A DNA stretch of 64,000 nucleotides from Halalkalibacter krulwichiae (GTDB lineage: Bacteria; Bacillota; Bacilli; Bacillales; Bacillaceae_D). The translations under genes were made by a program, and so were the position numbers. Position 1 is the stretch's first letter. Every line of letters starts with the position of its first letter. The notes below the pieces were generated by a model, which saw only the letters and a program-made list of their open reading frames with translations, was not told the origin of the DNA and ran no database searches. The DNA lies in contig NZ_CP020814.1 in assembly GCF_002109385.1 (NCBI RefSeq), forward strand, positions 2,813,501 through 2,877,500, read 5' to 3'. Shown here piece by piece: positions 9,816 through 17,850 of the stretch.

Positions 9816-10261
9816 ATCACTTGCATCACTTGAAAATCAAGTTTTGCTGCTGCTTGTGCATCATATGTTTTATCATACTTAGGCTCAGATGTAATTTTCG
9901 CACCATAAAACATCACATCTCGAACCTCTTCAACTTTCATTTCTAAAAGGGCTAATTTTAACGGTACCCCTTCCATTTTTTCCTGAATCAATTGAGCATC
10001 GCCTGCAATTGAATAGGTTGATCCATTTGCAATCAATGTTAAAACGACTCCTGAATTGGTCTTAATATTTTTCACAATCCGAGAACGATTATCAATCGAA
10101 AAACGAATCGTTTGTACATCAGGGGCAAAAACCCAAGAAATCGCATTTACATTAGGCGTTCCAGTTTCAAAATCTACTGTTGATATCGTAACATATCGTT
10201 CTTTTTGGAGAAGCGGTAACATTTCTTCCGTTAAACATTGTTCAACTTGATTTGCCATCAT
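9803..10261 (-). CDS. pyridoxamine 5'-phosphate oxidase-like flavin-binding protein
   Basis: A 152-aa split-barrel protein. The pattern ERYVTISTVDFETGTPNVNAISWVF, followed by a second strand pair with IRFSIDNRSRIVKNI, is that of small FMN- or F420-type flavin reductases related to PNPOx. The substrate is unknown and general-stress type proteins of this fold are alternatives. The start has GGAGGATCT directly before two ATG codons; the first is used. It occupies the place between phoH and ylaI where B. subtilis has the spore lipoprotein gene ylaJ, so it is a local replacement. Confidence 0.8.
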   Translation of the reverse strand: MMANQVEQCLTEEMLPLLQKERYVTISTVDFETGTPNVNAISWVFAPDVQTIRFSIDNRSRIVKNIKTNSGVVLTLIANGSTYSIAGDAQLIQEKMEGVPLKLALLEMKVEEVRDVMFYGAKITSEPKYDKTYDAQAAAKLDFQVMQVMKRR

Positions 10262-10403
10262 AGATCCTCCATTTCACTATGTACTTCTATTATTATAGCT
10301 TAAATTAGAAATGACATGAAACTTTAGAGGGAAAAAATCGTGTAGAAGTAGCTTTTTTTGATTAGATTGCTTACAATAAAGAAAAGATTGGAGTGTTAAT
10401 CAA

Positions 10404-10604
10404 ATGAGAGTAAAATGTGTTCTTTGCGATAAAATTGATAAATTGGATGATCATCTCCCATTAGCAAAACGGTTACGCAATCGACCTATCCATACATACA
10501 TGTGTGATGCTTGTTATGAGCGAATCAGAGAAAGAACAGAAGCAAGAAGAGAGAAACCTTCCTTTCATTTAGCCGTTGAAAAAAAAGAGAGCGATTGGAG
10601 TTAA
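10404..10604 (+). CDS. ylaI: YlaI-family zinc-ribbon protein
   Basis: A 66-aa basic protein with two CxxC knuckles (CVLCDKI and CDACYERI) about 30 residues apart, so a probable zinc ribbon. Length, motif spacing and position next to ylaH and typA match B. subtilis YlaI (DUF2197). Function unknown. The leader GGAGTGTTAATCAA precedes ATG. A terminator hairpin overlaps its 3' end. Confidence 0.88.
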   Translation: MRVKCVLCDKIDKLDDHLPLAKRLRNRPIHTYMCDACYERIRERTEARREKPSFHLAVEKKESDWS

Positions 10605-10626
10605 TAACTACCGATCACTCTCTTTT
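10580..10626. terminator. terminator between ylaI and ylaH
   Basis: Arms AAAAAGAGAG-c-GATTGG and CCGATC-a-CTCTCTTTTT around a 12-base loop. T/A runs on both sides suit the convergent genes. Confidence 0.8.
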
Positions 10627-10680
10627 TATTTAGCTACTGGAGCATCCTATAGTATGCTAGTCATTGCGCCTATCATTCAC

Positions 10681-11010
10681 TTATGATGCCTGATCATTTT
10701 CTTTTCGATGACGATGCAGTCTAAATCGATACAATCCGAGAATGATACCCGATATTATTAATACGGCAATAATCGGGGCTCCAAATGCAAATTCAAGGAA
10801 CCACATGACAAAGCTTCCTATAAATAACATGATATAGACAATCACTTTTTTAAGAATAGGCAACTCTCTGGCAAACCCTAAATTAAAAACTATTATTGTA
10901 AGAACTACAACAGCTAGAAAGGAATAAAAGCCATACCAAGGATTTTCTAACGTTGCTCTCATTAGCCACGTTAGTTCCTCTAATTCCCGATCCGTGAACT
11001 GTTCGTTCAT
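10681..11010 (-). CDS. ylaH: YlaH-like membrane protein
   Basis: A 109-aa protein with three hydrophobic helices (about residues 27-45, 52-68 and 73-92) and a basic C-terminus (RFRLHRHRK). It matches the YlaH family by size, topology and its place 13 bases downstream of typA, with which it is probably co-transcribed. AAGAGGTGATTAGTT precedes ATG. Function unknown. Confidence 0.85.
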   Translation of the reverse strand: MNEQFTDRELEELTWLMRATLENPWYGFYSFLAVVVLTIIVFNLGFARELPILKKVIVYIMLFIGSFVMWFLEFAFGAPIIAVLIISGIILGLYRFRLHRHRKENDQAS

Positions 11011-11023
11011 AACTAATCACCTC

Positions 11024-12859
11024 TTATTTTGCAGCTAGCTTTCTACGCTTTTCTTCACGTTCACGCTCTGATTTATTTAAGATCTTTTTACGAAGTCGAA
11101 TAGATTCAGGAGTCAACTCACAATATTCATCATCATTTAAATATTCCAAAGCTTCTTCCAAAGTCATAATACGAGGTTTTTTCATCGTAACAGTTGTATC
11201 TTTTGTTGCAGAACGCACATTAGTTTGTTGCTTCATCTTTGTAATATTAACAGAAAGGTCATTATCACGTGTATGTTCCCCGACAATCATTCCTTCATAA
11301 ATCTCTGTTCCCGGTTCAACAAAAATGGTACCACGATCTTCTACTTGCATAATACCGTACTGACTTGATTTACCAGTTTCCATAGATACAAGAACCCCTT
11401 GGCGACGTCCTCCAACTTGGCCTTGCGCCATTGGTGCATAGCTATCAAAAGAGTGATTAATAATTCCATATCCACGTGTTTGAGATAAAAACTCTGTTGT
11501 ATATCCAATCAATCCACGCGCAGGTACAAGAAACTCAAGACGAACTTGGCCACTGCCGTTATTTGTCATATTTAACATTTCACCTTTACGCTCACCAATA
11601 GACTCCATAACAGCACCAGTGTATTCCTCAGGAACATCGATTTGAACACGCTCCATCGGCTCCGAACGTACTCCATCAATATCACGAATAATAACCTCTG
11701 GCTTCGAGACTTGAAGCTCATACCCTTCACGACGCATATTTTCAATTAGTATAGAAAGGTGAAGTTCACCACGACCTGAAACAATCCACACATCTGGTGA
11801 ATCTGTATCTTCTACGCGAAGACTAACATCCGTCTCTAACTCTGATTTCAATCTTTCTTCAATTTTTCTACTTGTAACAAATTTTCCTTCACGACCTGCA
11901 AATGGACTGTTGTTAACAAGGAAAGTCATTTGTAATGTCGGCTCATCAATACGTAGAATCGGAAGTGCTTCTTGATTTTCAATAGGACAAACCGTTTCTC
12001 CTACGTTAATTTCTTCCATTCCAGAAACAGCAATTAAATCTCCTGCTTTCGCTTCTTGGATTTCCGTACGCTTAAGACCTAGGAAACCGAACATTTTGGT
12101 TACACGGAATTGTTTTACTGAACCATCGAGCTTCATTAAAGCTACTTGTTGACCGACTTTCATAGTTCCTCTAAATACACGTCCAATACCAATTCGTCCA
12201 ACATAGTCATTATAATCAAGCATCGTCACTTGGAACTGAAGCGGCTCTTCACTATTATCAACTGGAGCTGGAATTGTTTCAATAATCGTCTCAAATAAAG
12301 AGACCATATTTTCATCTTGCTTTTCTGCATCCATACTTGCTGTACCATTAATTGCTGAAGCATATACTACCGGGAATTCTAACTGATCTTCATTGGCACC
12401 AAGGTCGATAAACAAATCAATTACTTCGTCAACAACCTCAGCAGGTCTAGCGAAGTCACGGTCAATTTTATTAACAACAACGATAGGCGTTAAATTTTGC
12501 TCTAGAGCTTTTTTAAGTACGAAACGTGTTTGCGGCATACAGCCTTCATAAGCATCGACAACAAGAAGTACACCATCAACCATTTTCATGATTCTTTCTA
12601 CTTCTCCTCCAAAATCGGCATGACCAGGTGTATCCATAATATTAATCCGTTTATCATTGTAATTAATCGCGGTATTTTTAGCGAGAATGGTAATACCACG
12701 CTCTTTTTCAATTGCATTGGAGTCCATCGCGCGTTCCTCAACTTGCTCATTCTCTCTAAAAGTACCTGATTGTTTAAGTAATTGATCCACAAGTGTTGTT
12801 TTCCCATGGTCAACGTGTGCAATGATCGCAATATTGCGTATATCGTTACGAGTTTTCAT
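11024..12859 (-). CDS. typA: ribosome-associated translational GTPase BipA/TypA
   Basis: A 611-aa translational GTPase that binds the ribosome and supports 50S assembly and growth at low temperature or stress. G motifs are complete: AHVDHGKTT (P-loop), the ERGITI switch, DTPGHADF and NKIDRD. They are followed by domain II, the EF-G-like domains III and V, and the BipA-specific C-terminal domain ending in a lysine/arginine-rich tail. ATG 12859 follows AAGGAGAGAATAAG. It heads a unit with ylaH and is divergent from ylaF. Confidence 0.98.
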   Translation of the reverse strand: MKTRNDIRNIAIIAHVDHGKTTLVDQLLKQSGTFRENEQVEERAMDSNAIEKERGITILAKNTAINYNDKRINIMDTPGHADFGGEVERIMKMVDGVLLVVDAYEGCMPQTRFVLKKALEQNLTPIVVVNKIDRDFARPAEVVDEVIDLFIDLGANEDQLEFPVVYASAINGTASMDAEKQDENMVSLFETIIETIPAPVDNSEEPLQFQVTMLDYNDYVGRIGIGRVFRGTMKVGQQVALMKLDGSVKQFRVTKMFGFLGLKRTEIQEAKAGDLIAVSGMEEINVGETVCPIENQEALPILRIDEPTLQMTFLVNNSPFAGREGKFVTSRKIEERLKSELETDVSLRVEDTDSPDVWIVSGRGELHLSILIENMRREGYELQVSKPEVIIRDIDGVRSEPMERVQIDVPEEYTGAVMESIGERKGEMLNMTNNGSGQVRLEFLVPARGLIGYTTEFLSQTRGYGIINHSFDSYAPMAQGQVGGRRQGVLVSMETGKSSQYGIMQVEDRGTIFVEPGTEIYEGMIVGEHTRDNDLSVNITKMKQQTNVRSATKDTTVTMKKPRIMTLEEALEYLNDDEYCELTPESIRLRKKILNKSEREREEKRRKLAAK

Positions 12860-13075
12860 CTTATTCTCTCCTTATTTGTTCATTAACTGTACAATTATAT
12901 CATAAAATTACAGTAAAGATACATAAATCGACAATTGCTCTAATTTCATTTTAATTAGTCCTTTCTATTATTACCATCTGCAACATGTTTACCTATATTG
13001 TCACATTGTTAGTCTTTTTCTTTTTCCTATTTCACGTTACAATTAGAAAATGAATGTCGCGTAGGGGCCTCATAG

Positions 13076-13261
13076 ATGAAAAAAGAAAATTTACTGTTTT
13101 TATTACTAGCCATCATTAGTGTCATATGTATTATGAGTATCGGAGTAGCTATCGCAGAAAGAAGCATTCTAATTGCCTTCTTATCGATTGCAGGTGTAAT
13201 TATTGCTACAGGATTAGGCTTCACCCTTCGAAAAAAGGTAAGAGAATCAAACGAACTATAA
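13076..13261 (+). CDS. ylaF: YlaF-like two-helix membrane protein
   Basis: A 61-aa peptide with two transmembrane helices (about 7-25 and 32-50) and basic flanks. Size, topology and divergence from typA match B. subtilis YlaF (DUF5325). The ribosome site is modest (GTAGGGGCC, 8 bases before ATG). Function unknown. Confidence 0.8.
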   Translation: MKKENLLFLLLAIISVICIMSIGVAIAERSILIAFLSIAGVIIATGLGFTLRKKVRESNEL

Positions 13262-13262
13262 C

Positions 13263-13302
13263 AAAGAAGGAAGTTGAGCATCAGACTCAACTTCCTTCTT
13301 TA
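13263..13302. terminator. bidirectional terminator after ylaF
   Basis: A 16-base perfect stem AAAGAAGGAAGTTGAG with its complement around a seven- to eight-base loop, between convergent genes. Confidence 0.85.
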
Positions 13303-13318
13303 GTATAACCTAATAAAT

Positions 13319-14205
13319 TTACCTTCTAGTTAATGTAATACCTGTCTTTTCTTCAAGTGGTTTCACAATAGCACTTACGTCTTCACGTCCGTATTTTTCC
13401 TTCGCTTCAGCCACTTTTCTTTCTCCCAACTTAATAATATCTAAAGGCATGTCAATCTGTTCCGCAAGATCGAGGGCAAGACCAATATCTTTATGTAATA
13501 AGTCGATTGAGAAACGAGCTTCAAAAGAGCGATCAAGAATTGCATCTACTGACCAATCCATACTCTTTGAAAAACCCGCACTTCTTTTAATTAAATCATA
13601 AGCTATAGCTGGGTCAACACCTGCTTTTTTAGCCATAATATAACACTCAGCTAATGCCGCTTGGTGCACACCAATCAACATATTATTTAACAGTTTTACG
13701 ACGGTACCACTTCCTGTAGGACCAACATGTACGATGTATTCGCCATACGCATTCATAATAGGCAATGCTTTTTCATAAGCTTCTTTTTCTCCACCACACA
13801 TGATTGTTAACGTTCCTGCTTTCGCCCCCATTGGTCCTCCGCTAACCGGCGCATCTAAAAAAAGCGTACCTTTTTCACTTAACAACTCTTTGACACGTTG
13901 ATTTGTTTCCCGATTTACTGTAGAGTGATCGATAACCAACTTCCCACTAGAAGCACCCGCAATAAGTCCTCTATCACCTTCATATACATCAGTAATTGTT
14001 TGTGGAAGGGGCAGACAAGTCATCACTACATCAACTAACTGCATTAATTCTTTCGGAGTTTGCGCTTCCGTTGCACCATATGAGATCGCTTTCTCTATTG
14101 GACCTCTACTGCGGCTAACGACATATGTATCAAAGCCTTGATCAATGAGATGCTTCGCCATGGGTAATCCCATTGTCCCAAACCAATAAAACCGACTTTA
14201 ATCAC
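13319..14205 (-). pseudogene. NAD-dependent beta-hydroxyacid dehydrogenase (3-hydroxyisobutyrate dehydrogenase family), frameshifted near its start
   Basis: Residues from 14173 down read as one 284-aa frame with the family's signatures: DAPVSGGPMGAKAGTL (substrate site), GSGTVVKLLNNML (catalytic lysine) and a helical C-terminal domain. That frame starts in the middle of the Rossmann motif. Upstream, GTG 14205 with a GAGGAG ribosome site encodes VIKVGFIGLG in another frame, which is exactly the missing N-terminus. Adding one base at 14173-14179 (for example to the CCC at 14177-14179) restores GLGxMGLPMA. Its ribosome site lies inside the last codons of the suhB-like gene, so the two are coupled. 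It is either a real frameshift or a base-calling error. The true substrate is not known. Confidence 0.8.
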
Positions 14206-14208
14206 AAA

Positions 14209-15009
14209 TTACAACTCCTCTCCAACATAAGTTGATACCATCTCTTTATGTAATTGCGGCTTTCCGACAATCACCGAGCTTGGTGTAAGAAAATCTAAGG
14301 ATTCGCCATGGAAGGTTGAAGCCTTACATCCGACTTCTTCTAATAACACAATGCCCGCCGCATAATCCCACGGGGATAGTCGAACGCTAATATATCCATC
14401 TAAACGGTCTGCTGCTACATATGCAATTTCTAATGCTGCTGAACCGTATGAGCGTATACTTCTTACATCACGAACAAGAGCCTTTAAAGGATTCTTATAA
14501 GGATTCTTTTCTTCTACTAACCACTTAGCATTTAAGCCAATAATTGATTCATTTAACGGCCGCTCTTTAACGGGTACTAATTCTTCATTGTTAATATATG
14601 CTCCGTGTCCCCTTATAGCATGAAACAATTCATCATTCATTACATCATAAACCAGACCTATCATGCCCTTGCCTTCATGATAAACTCCAACTGAAATAGC
14701 AAAATTGTATTTCTGATGAACAAAATTCATCGTCCCATCGATTGGATCTATAATCCAGACGGTCCCATTTAATGAATCTAAATCTTCCGCTGTTCCTTCC
14801 TCGCCTAAAAAGAAATGTTCCGGAAACTCGCCTTGTATTTTATGGTAAAAGAAAGATTCAATTGCTTTGTCAACTTCCGTAACTAAATCATTCGGATTAG
14901 ACTTGGATTCAATATGTATAGGGTTTGCTAATGATTTTTTCACGAGGCTAGCCGCTTCGTATGTCCACGCTTTTGCCTTTTTTTCTATTTCTAACCAGTC
15001 CACCGACAT
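14209..15009 (-). CDS. inositol monophosphatase family phosphatase (SuhB/YktC-like)
   Basis: A 266-aa magnesium-dependent, lithium-sensitive-type phosphatase. Metal sites are seen as GEEGTAEDLD, WIIDPIDGTMNF and SPWDYAAG, in the right order. B. subtilis YktC is the positional and sequence counterpart and hydrolyses inositol-1-phosphate; the natural substrate in Bacilli is less clear. ATG 15009 is chosen over ATG 15015 because AGGAGG lies only two bases from the latter. It is followed after 3 bases by the dehydrogenase gene. Confidence 0.88.
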   Translation of the reverse strand: MSVDWLEIEKKAKAWTYEAASLVKKSLANPIHIESKSNPNDLVTEVDKAIESFFYHKIQGEFPEHFFLGEEGTAEDLDSLNGTVWIIDPIDGTMNFVHQKYNFAISVGVYHEGKGMIGLVYDVMNDELFHAIRGHGAYINNEELVPVKERPLNESIIGLNAKWLVEEKNPYKNPLKALVRDVRSIRSYGSAALEIAYVAADRLDGYISVRLSPWDYAAGIVLLEEVGCKASTFHGESLDFLTPSSVIVGKPQLHKEMVSTYVGEEL

Positions 15010-15107
15010 TCGCATGACCTCCTATTTGGATCTTTCACTTCCATTTCCATTATGACATAGATTTTCCAAATAGAAAAATATCTATTATGCCTAATGAACA
15101 AAAAGGA

Positions 15108-15187
15108 GACCTTGATAATCAATCTATGTAAGAAGACTTAGTTCTATCACTTGTCTTCTAACCTTTCAGATTGATATACCCAAGGTC
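15108..15187 (-). other. long interrupted hairpin downstream of ykzI (terminator or structured RNA)
   Basis: Three nested stems: GACCTTG (15108-15114) with CAAGGTC (15181-15187), ATCAATCT (15118-15125) with AGATTGAT (15168-15175), and AGAAGAC (15131-15137) with GTCTTCT (15153-15159), closed by a 15-base loop. On the minus strand the structure is followed by CTCCTTTTTG. It is larger than the ordinary terminators nearby. Confidence 0.5.
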
Positions 15188-15200
15188 ACTTTAAAAAAGC

Positions 15201-15389
15201 TTATACTTCTAATTGGATCAGTTCTTGTCGAAGCATTTCAAGACGCTGCTTTGTTTTTTTGATTATGACTAAATCCTCATCAAGCATAGCGTCATGTAGA
15301 GTGGCGAGCTCATAGTCAATCTCTAAGCGTAGTACAGGAATTCTCATCTCTCCATCCTTACGAGTAAATGTTTGCATGACTTGTTCCAT
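15201..15389 (-). CDS. small YkzI-like protein
   Basis: A 62-aa protein, probably two helices, with the core LRLEIDYELATLHDAMLDED and a heptad-like C-terminal helix (TKQRLEMLRQELIQLE). I know this core from the ykzI gene of B. subtilis, which also lies between yktB and yktC. GGGGAGTGAAGCTTT precedes ATG. Function unknown. Confidence 0.78.
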   Translation of the reverse strand: MEQVMQTFTRKDGEMRIPVLRLEIDYELATLHDAMLDEDLVIIKKTKQRLEMLRQELIQLEV

Positions 15390-15652
15390 AAAGCTTCACT
15401 CCCCTTTGCGTGATCATGAACTACTAACCAACCGGTATTAAACTAAATTTTCAGTTATTTCAACTAATTTTATTATAGCACAGATGACGACGAAATAAAA
15501 TGTAAATAAAAAACAATTTTATATAAATCTCTATCCCTGGTATGAACGTATTTCACACGCTTTTTTCGAGCTTTATTTATAAGCTCCACATTCGAGTTTC
15601 ATTATTGGTTATGATAAAATAGGACTATAAATGAAAAAGAGAGGTTAGAAAC

Positions 15653-16282
15653 ATGAGTTTGAATGGATTCAGTCAGTCTGATTTTGACGTTTTTAAAATT
15701 GAAGGTTTAGAGAATAGAATGGAAGCAATTCAAACAAAGATACAACCCACATTTAAAGACATCGGGGAGCGCTTAGTAAGTGACCTTTCCATTCTTCTCG
15801 GTAATGAAATGTACCTTCACATTGCCAAACATGCAAGACGAAAAGTTAATCCCCCGAAAGACACCTGGATGGCTATTTGTCATGATAAGCGCGGTTATAA
15901 AAAGCATCCACATTTCCAATTAGGTTTATTTGATGATCATTTATTTATTTGGTTTGCTTTAATATATGAAGCTCCAAATAAATCATCTATTGCAAATGCG
16001 TTATTAAATGATTTAGATCTGCTTACTAATTTACCATCTAATTATGTTGTTTCTCTTGATCATATGAAAAAAGAAGCAACTTCATTGGAAGCAAAAGATC
16101 AAGATGCTTTAATTGCAGACCTAACTCGATTACGTGATGTTAAGAAAGCTGAATTCTTAGTTGGTCGTCATTTACAACCAGACAACCCAATTGTAAATGA
16201 CGGACAAGCGTTAGCAAATTTCACAAAAGAAACGTATGAACAATTGTTACCTATTTACAAGAAAGCGATGCAGCACTCTTGA
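15653..16282 (+). CDS. yktB: DUF1054 family protein YktB
   Basis: A 209-aa soluble protein of the UPF0637/DUF1054 family. The opening GFSQSDFDVFKIEGLE, the segment HPHFQLGLFDDHLFIWFALIYE (split here as HPHFQLGLF and FIWFALIYE) and the C-terminal VGRHL match the family as known from B. subtilis YktB. No catalytic motif is evident and its role is unknown. GAGAGGTTAGAAAC precedes ATG. The terminator repeat array at 16292-16448 follows. Confidence 0.9.
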   Translation: MSLNGFSQSDFDVFKIEGLENRMEAIQTKIQPTFKDIGERLVSDLSILLGNEMYLHIAKHARRKVNPPKDTWMAICHDKRGYKKHPHFQLGLFDDHLFIWFALIYEAPNKSSIANALLNDLDLLTNLPSNYVVSLDHMKKEATSLEAKDQDALIADLTRLRDVKKAEFLVGRHLQPDNPIVNDGQALANFTKETYEQLLPIYKKAMQHS

Positions 16283-16291
16283 TTCTTTTAT

Positions 16292-16448
16292 CAACTCCAA
16301 AGAAGCCTAAACGCTGCGCAGGCTTTCAAACCCCAAAGAAGCCTAAACGCTGCGCAGGCTTTTCAAACCCCAAAGAAGCCTAAACGCTGCGCAGGCTTTT
16401 CAAACCCCAAAGAAGCCTAAACGCTGCGCAGGCTTCTTTGGGGTTTTT
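16292..16448 (+). repeat. four tandem 36/37-base repeats, each a terminator half, last copy completed to a strong terminator
   Basis: The block CCCCAAAGAAGCCT-AAACGCTGCGC-AGGCTT recurs with AAAGAAGCC starting at 16299, 16335, 16372 and 16409. Copy 1 has a slightly different left edge (AACTCC) and three T instead of four after AGGC. Every copy can form a short AAGCCT/AGGCTT stem followed by three or four T. Only the last continues into CTTTGGGG and TTTTTT, giving a 14-base stem (CCCCAAAGAAGCCT with AGGCTTCTTTGGGG) and a canonical T tract. The array lies between convergent yktB and yktA, so it most likely grew by duplication of the yktB terminator. Confidence 0.92.
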
Positions 16449-16715
16449 TCACATTTTGATTTTTGGTGTTTTTTCTTCTCGGGCTTTTTTGATGACTTGG
16501 TAGGTTGAGATGTTGAGTTCTTCGTCATATTGTTTACAAACTTGTTTTTCTTCACTTTTACTTGGGACAATTTCTTTAAATCGGCGATAATGACCGAGTA
16601 GCTTTTCTCTTTCAACGCCTGTTTTATAGGCTTGTTCCACTAGTTCGAAAAATTGAATAACGTCTACGACTTCTTGTGTTGACCAATCAAGCGATATCGG
16701 CATCTTTGACTCCAT
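16449..16715 (-). CDS. yktA: UPF0223 family protein YktA
   Basis: An 88-aa helical protein whose core [20 protein letters not shown], then [16 protein letters not shown], matches B. subtilis YktA. Function unknown. It starts two bases after the stop of the nitronate monooxygenase gene, with GGAAGGAGATATGTAGTA as its leader overlapping that stop, so translation is probably coupled. Confidence 0.92.
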   Translation of the reverse strand: MESKMPISLDWSTQEVVDVIQFFELVEQAYKTGVEREKLLGHYRRFKEIVPSKSEEKQVCKQYDEELNISTYQVIKKAREEKTPKIKM

Positions 16716-16717
16716 TA

Positions 16718-17685
16718 CTACATATCTCCTTCCTTACTACTCCATTTAAGTTGGATTTGTTTAGCTTCCTTCACTATTTTATTTATTAATTCTTCTACTG
16801 ACAACTCTTCTTGAATTCTACCTACTATTTGTCCTGCCCAACCAAAACCTTCATCAGCTTTTCCATTATAAATATATTTTTTATTTGCTTCACCACTAAT
16901 GTATTGCTTTAATGCTTCATATGTTGGACTTGTCTGTTCGATTTTCAAGATTTCCTCTGTCCATTTATTTGTTAAAGCCCTTGCTGGCGAACCTAGTGTT
17001 CGCTTTATAACCGTAGTATCTTCTTCCTCCGCCTTAATAATTTGCTCTTTGTAAATTGGATGAGCATGGACACATTCTTTCGTGACTATAAATCTTGTTC
17101 CCATCTCAACTCCTTCTGCCCCAAGTGCGAAGGCAGCCATTAACCCTCTGCCATCACCAATACCTCCAGAAGCAATAACAGGAATTGAAACTGAGTCAAC
17201 AACTTGTGGGACCAAAACCATTGTACCGATGTCAGCTCTCCCCAAGTGTCCTCCTCCTTCTTGACCGACGACCATTACAGCATCTGCACCTAATTTCTCA
17301 GCTTTTATTGCTTGTCTTTTCGCTGCAACTAACACTAATTTTTTAATAGCAGTAGTTTCTAATCTTTTTAAAATAGGAGCAGGATTGCCCCTGTCATAGA
17401 AATAACTGGTACTTCTTCACGTATAGCAACCTCTAACATTTCTTCATAACTTCTTCCATGTTGTCCAATGGCAAAGTTGACTCCAAACGGGTTAGTTGTG
17501 CGAGCTTTCACCCGATTAATCTCACGCTTTAGTTCTTCTGCTGAGGAAAGAGACATCGCCGTAATTTGCCCAAGACCTCCCGCCTCTGAAACAGCTGCTG
17601 CCAATTCCGAATATGCTAAGTAAGCCAGTCCACCTTGAATGATAGGATATTTTATACCGAGTAACTTTGTAAGTCTCGTTTCCAA
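16718..17685 (-). pseudogene. nitronate monooxygenase (2-nitropropane dioxygenase/FabK-like FMN enzyme), frameshifted
   Basis: Two adjacent frames make one FMN-dependent TIM barrel. The N-terminal part (from TTG 17685, leader AAAGGAGGAGATCAT) gives ETRLTKLLGIKYPIIQGG and runs to VISMTG. The C-terminal part carries GQEGGGHLGRADIG and ASGGIGDGRGLMAAFALGAE. At the CCCC run 17388-17391, adding one C yields MTGGNPAPILKRL, and a single reading frame of about 322 codons. These enzymes oxidise alkyl nitronates, though FabK-type enoyl-ACP reductases share the fold and cannot be excluded. It sits between speA and yktA, where B. subtilis has no such gene. Confidence 0.85.
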
Positions 17686-17771
17686 ATGATCTCCTCCTTT
17701 TCTATAAAAGCGTACCACATCATGATGATAAAGTTTGTCGATTTAAAAGTGAATTGAATTGTACTAAATCT

Positions 17772-17799
17772 TTGCTTTCAGCCTCATTTTTGATATACT
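17772..17799 (+). promoter_or_regulatory. candidate SigA promoter of speA
   Basis: TTGCTT (17772-17777) and TATACT (17794-17799) with a 16-base spacer, about 50 bases before the speA start. Confidence 0.45.
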
Positions 17800-17850
17800 C
17801 AATTTTGTTTTATACTTTTTGCATTATTATCGAAAAATGAGGTGAACCTG

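Noticed and set aside
13027..13290. 87-aa minus-strand frame covering ylaF
   Set aside because: Antisense to the ylaF frame, which has the expected two-helix product and synteny.
16292..16448. Regularly spaced repeats resembling a CRISPR array
   Set aside because: There are no unique spacers: the whole 37-base unit repeats, and the last copy forms a terminator hairpin.
16400..16615. 71-aa lysine-rich frame overlapping yktA and the repeat array
   Set aside because: Out of frame with yktA, which is a recognised family; no ribosome site.
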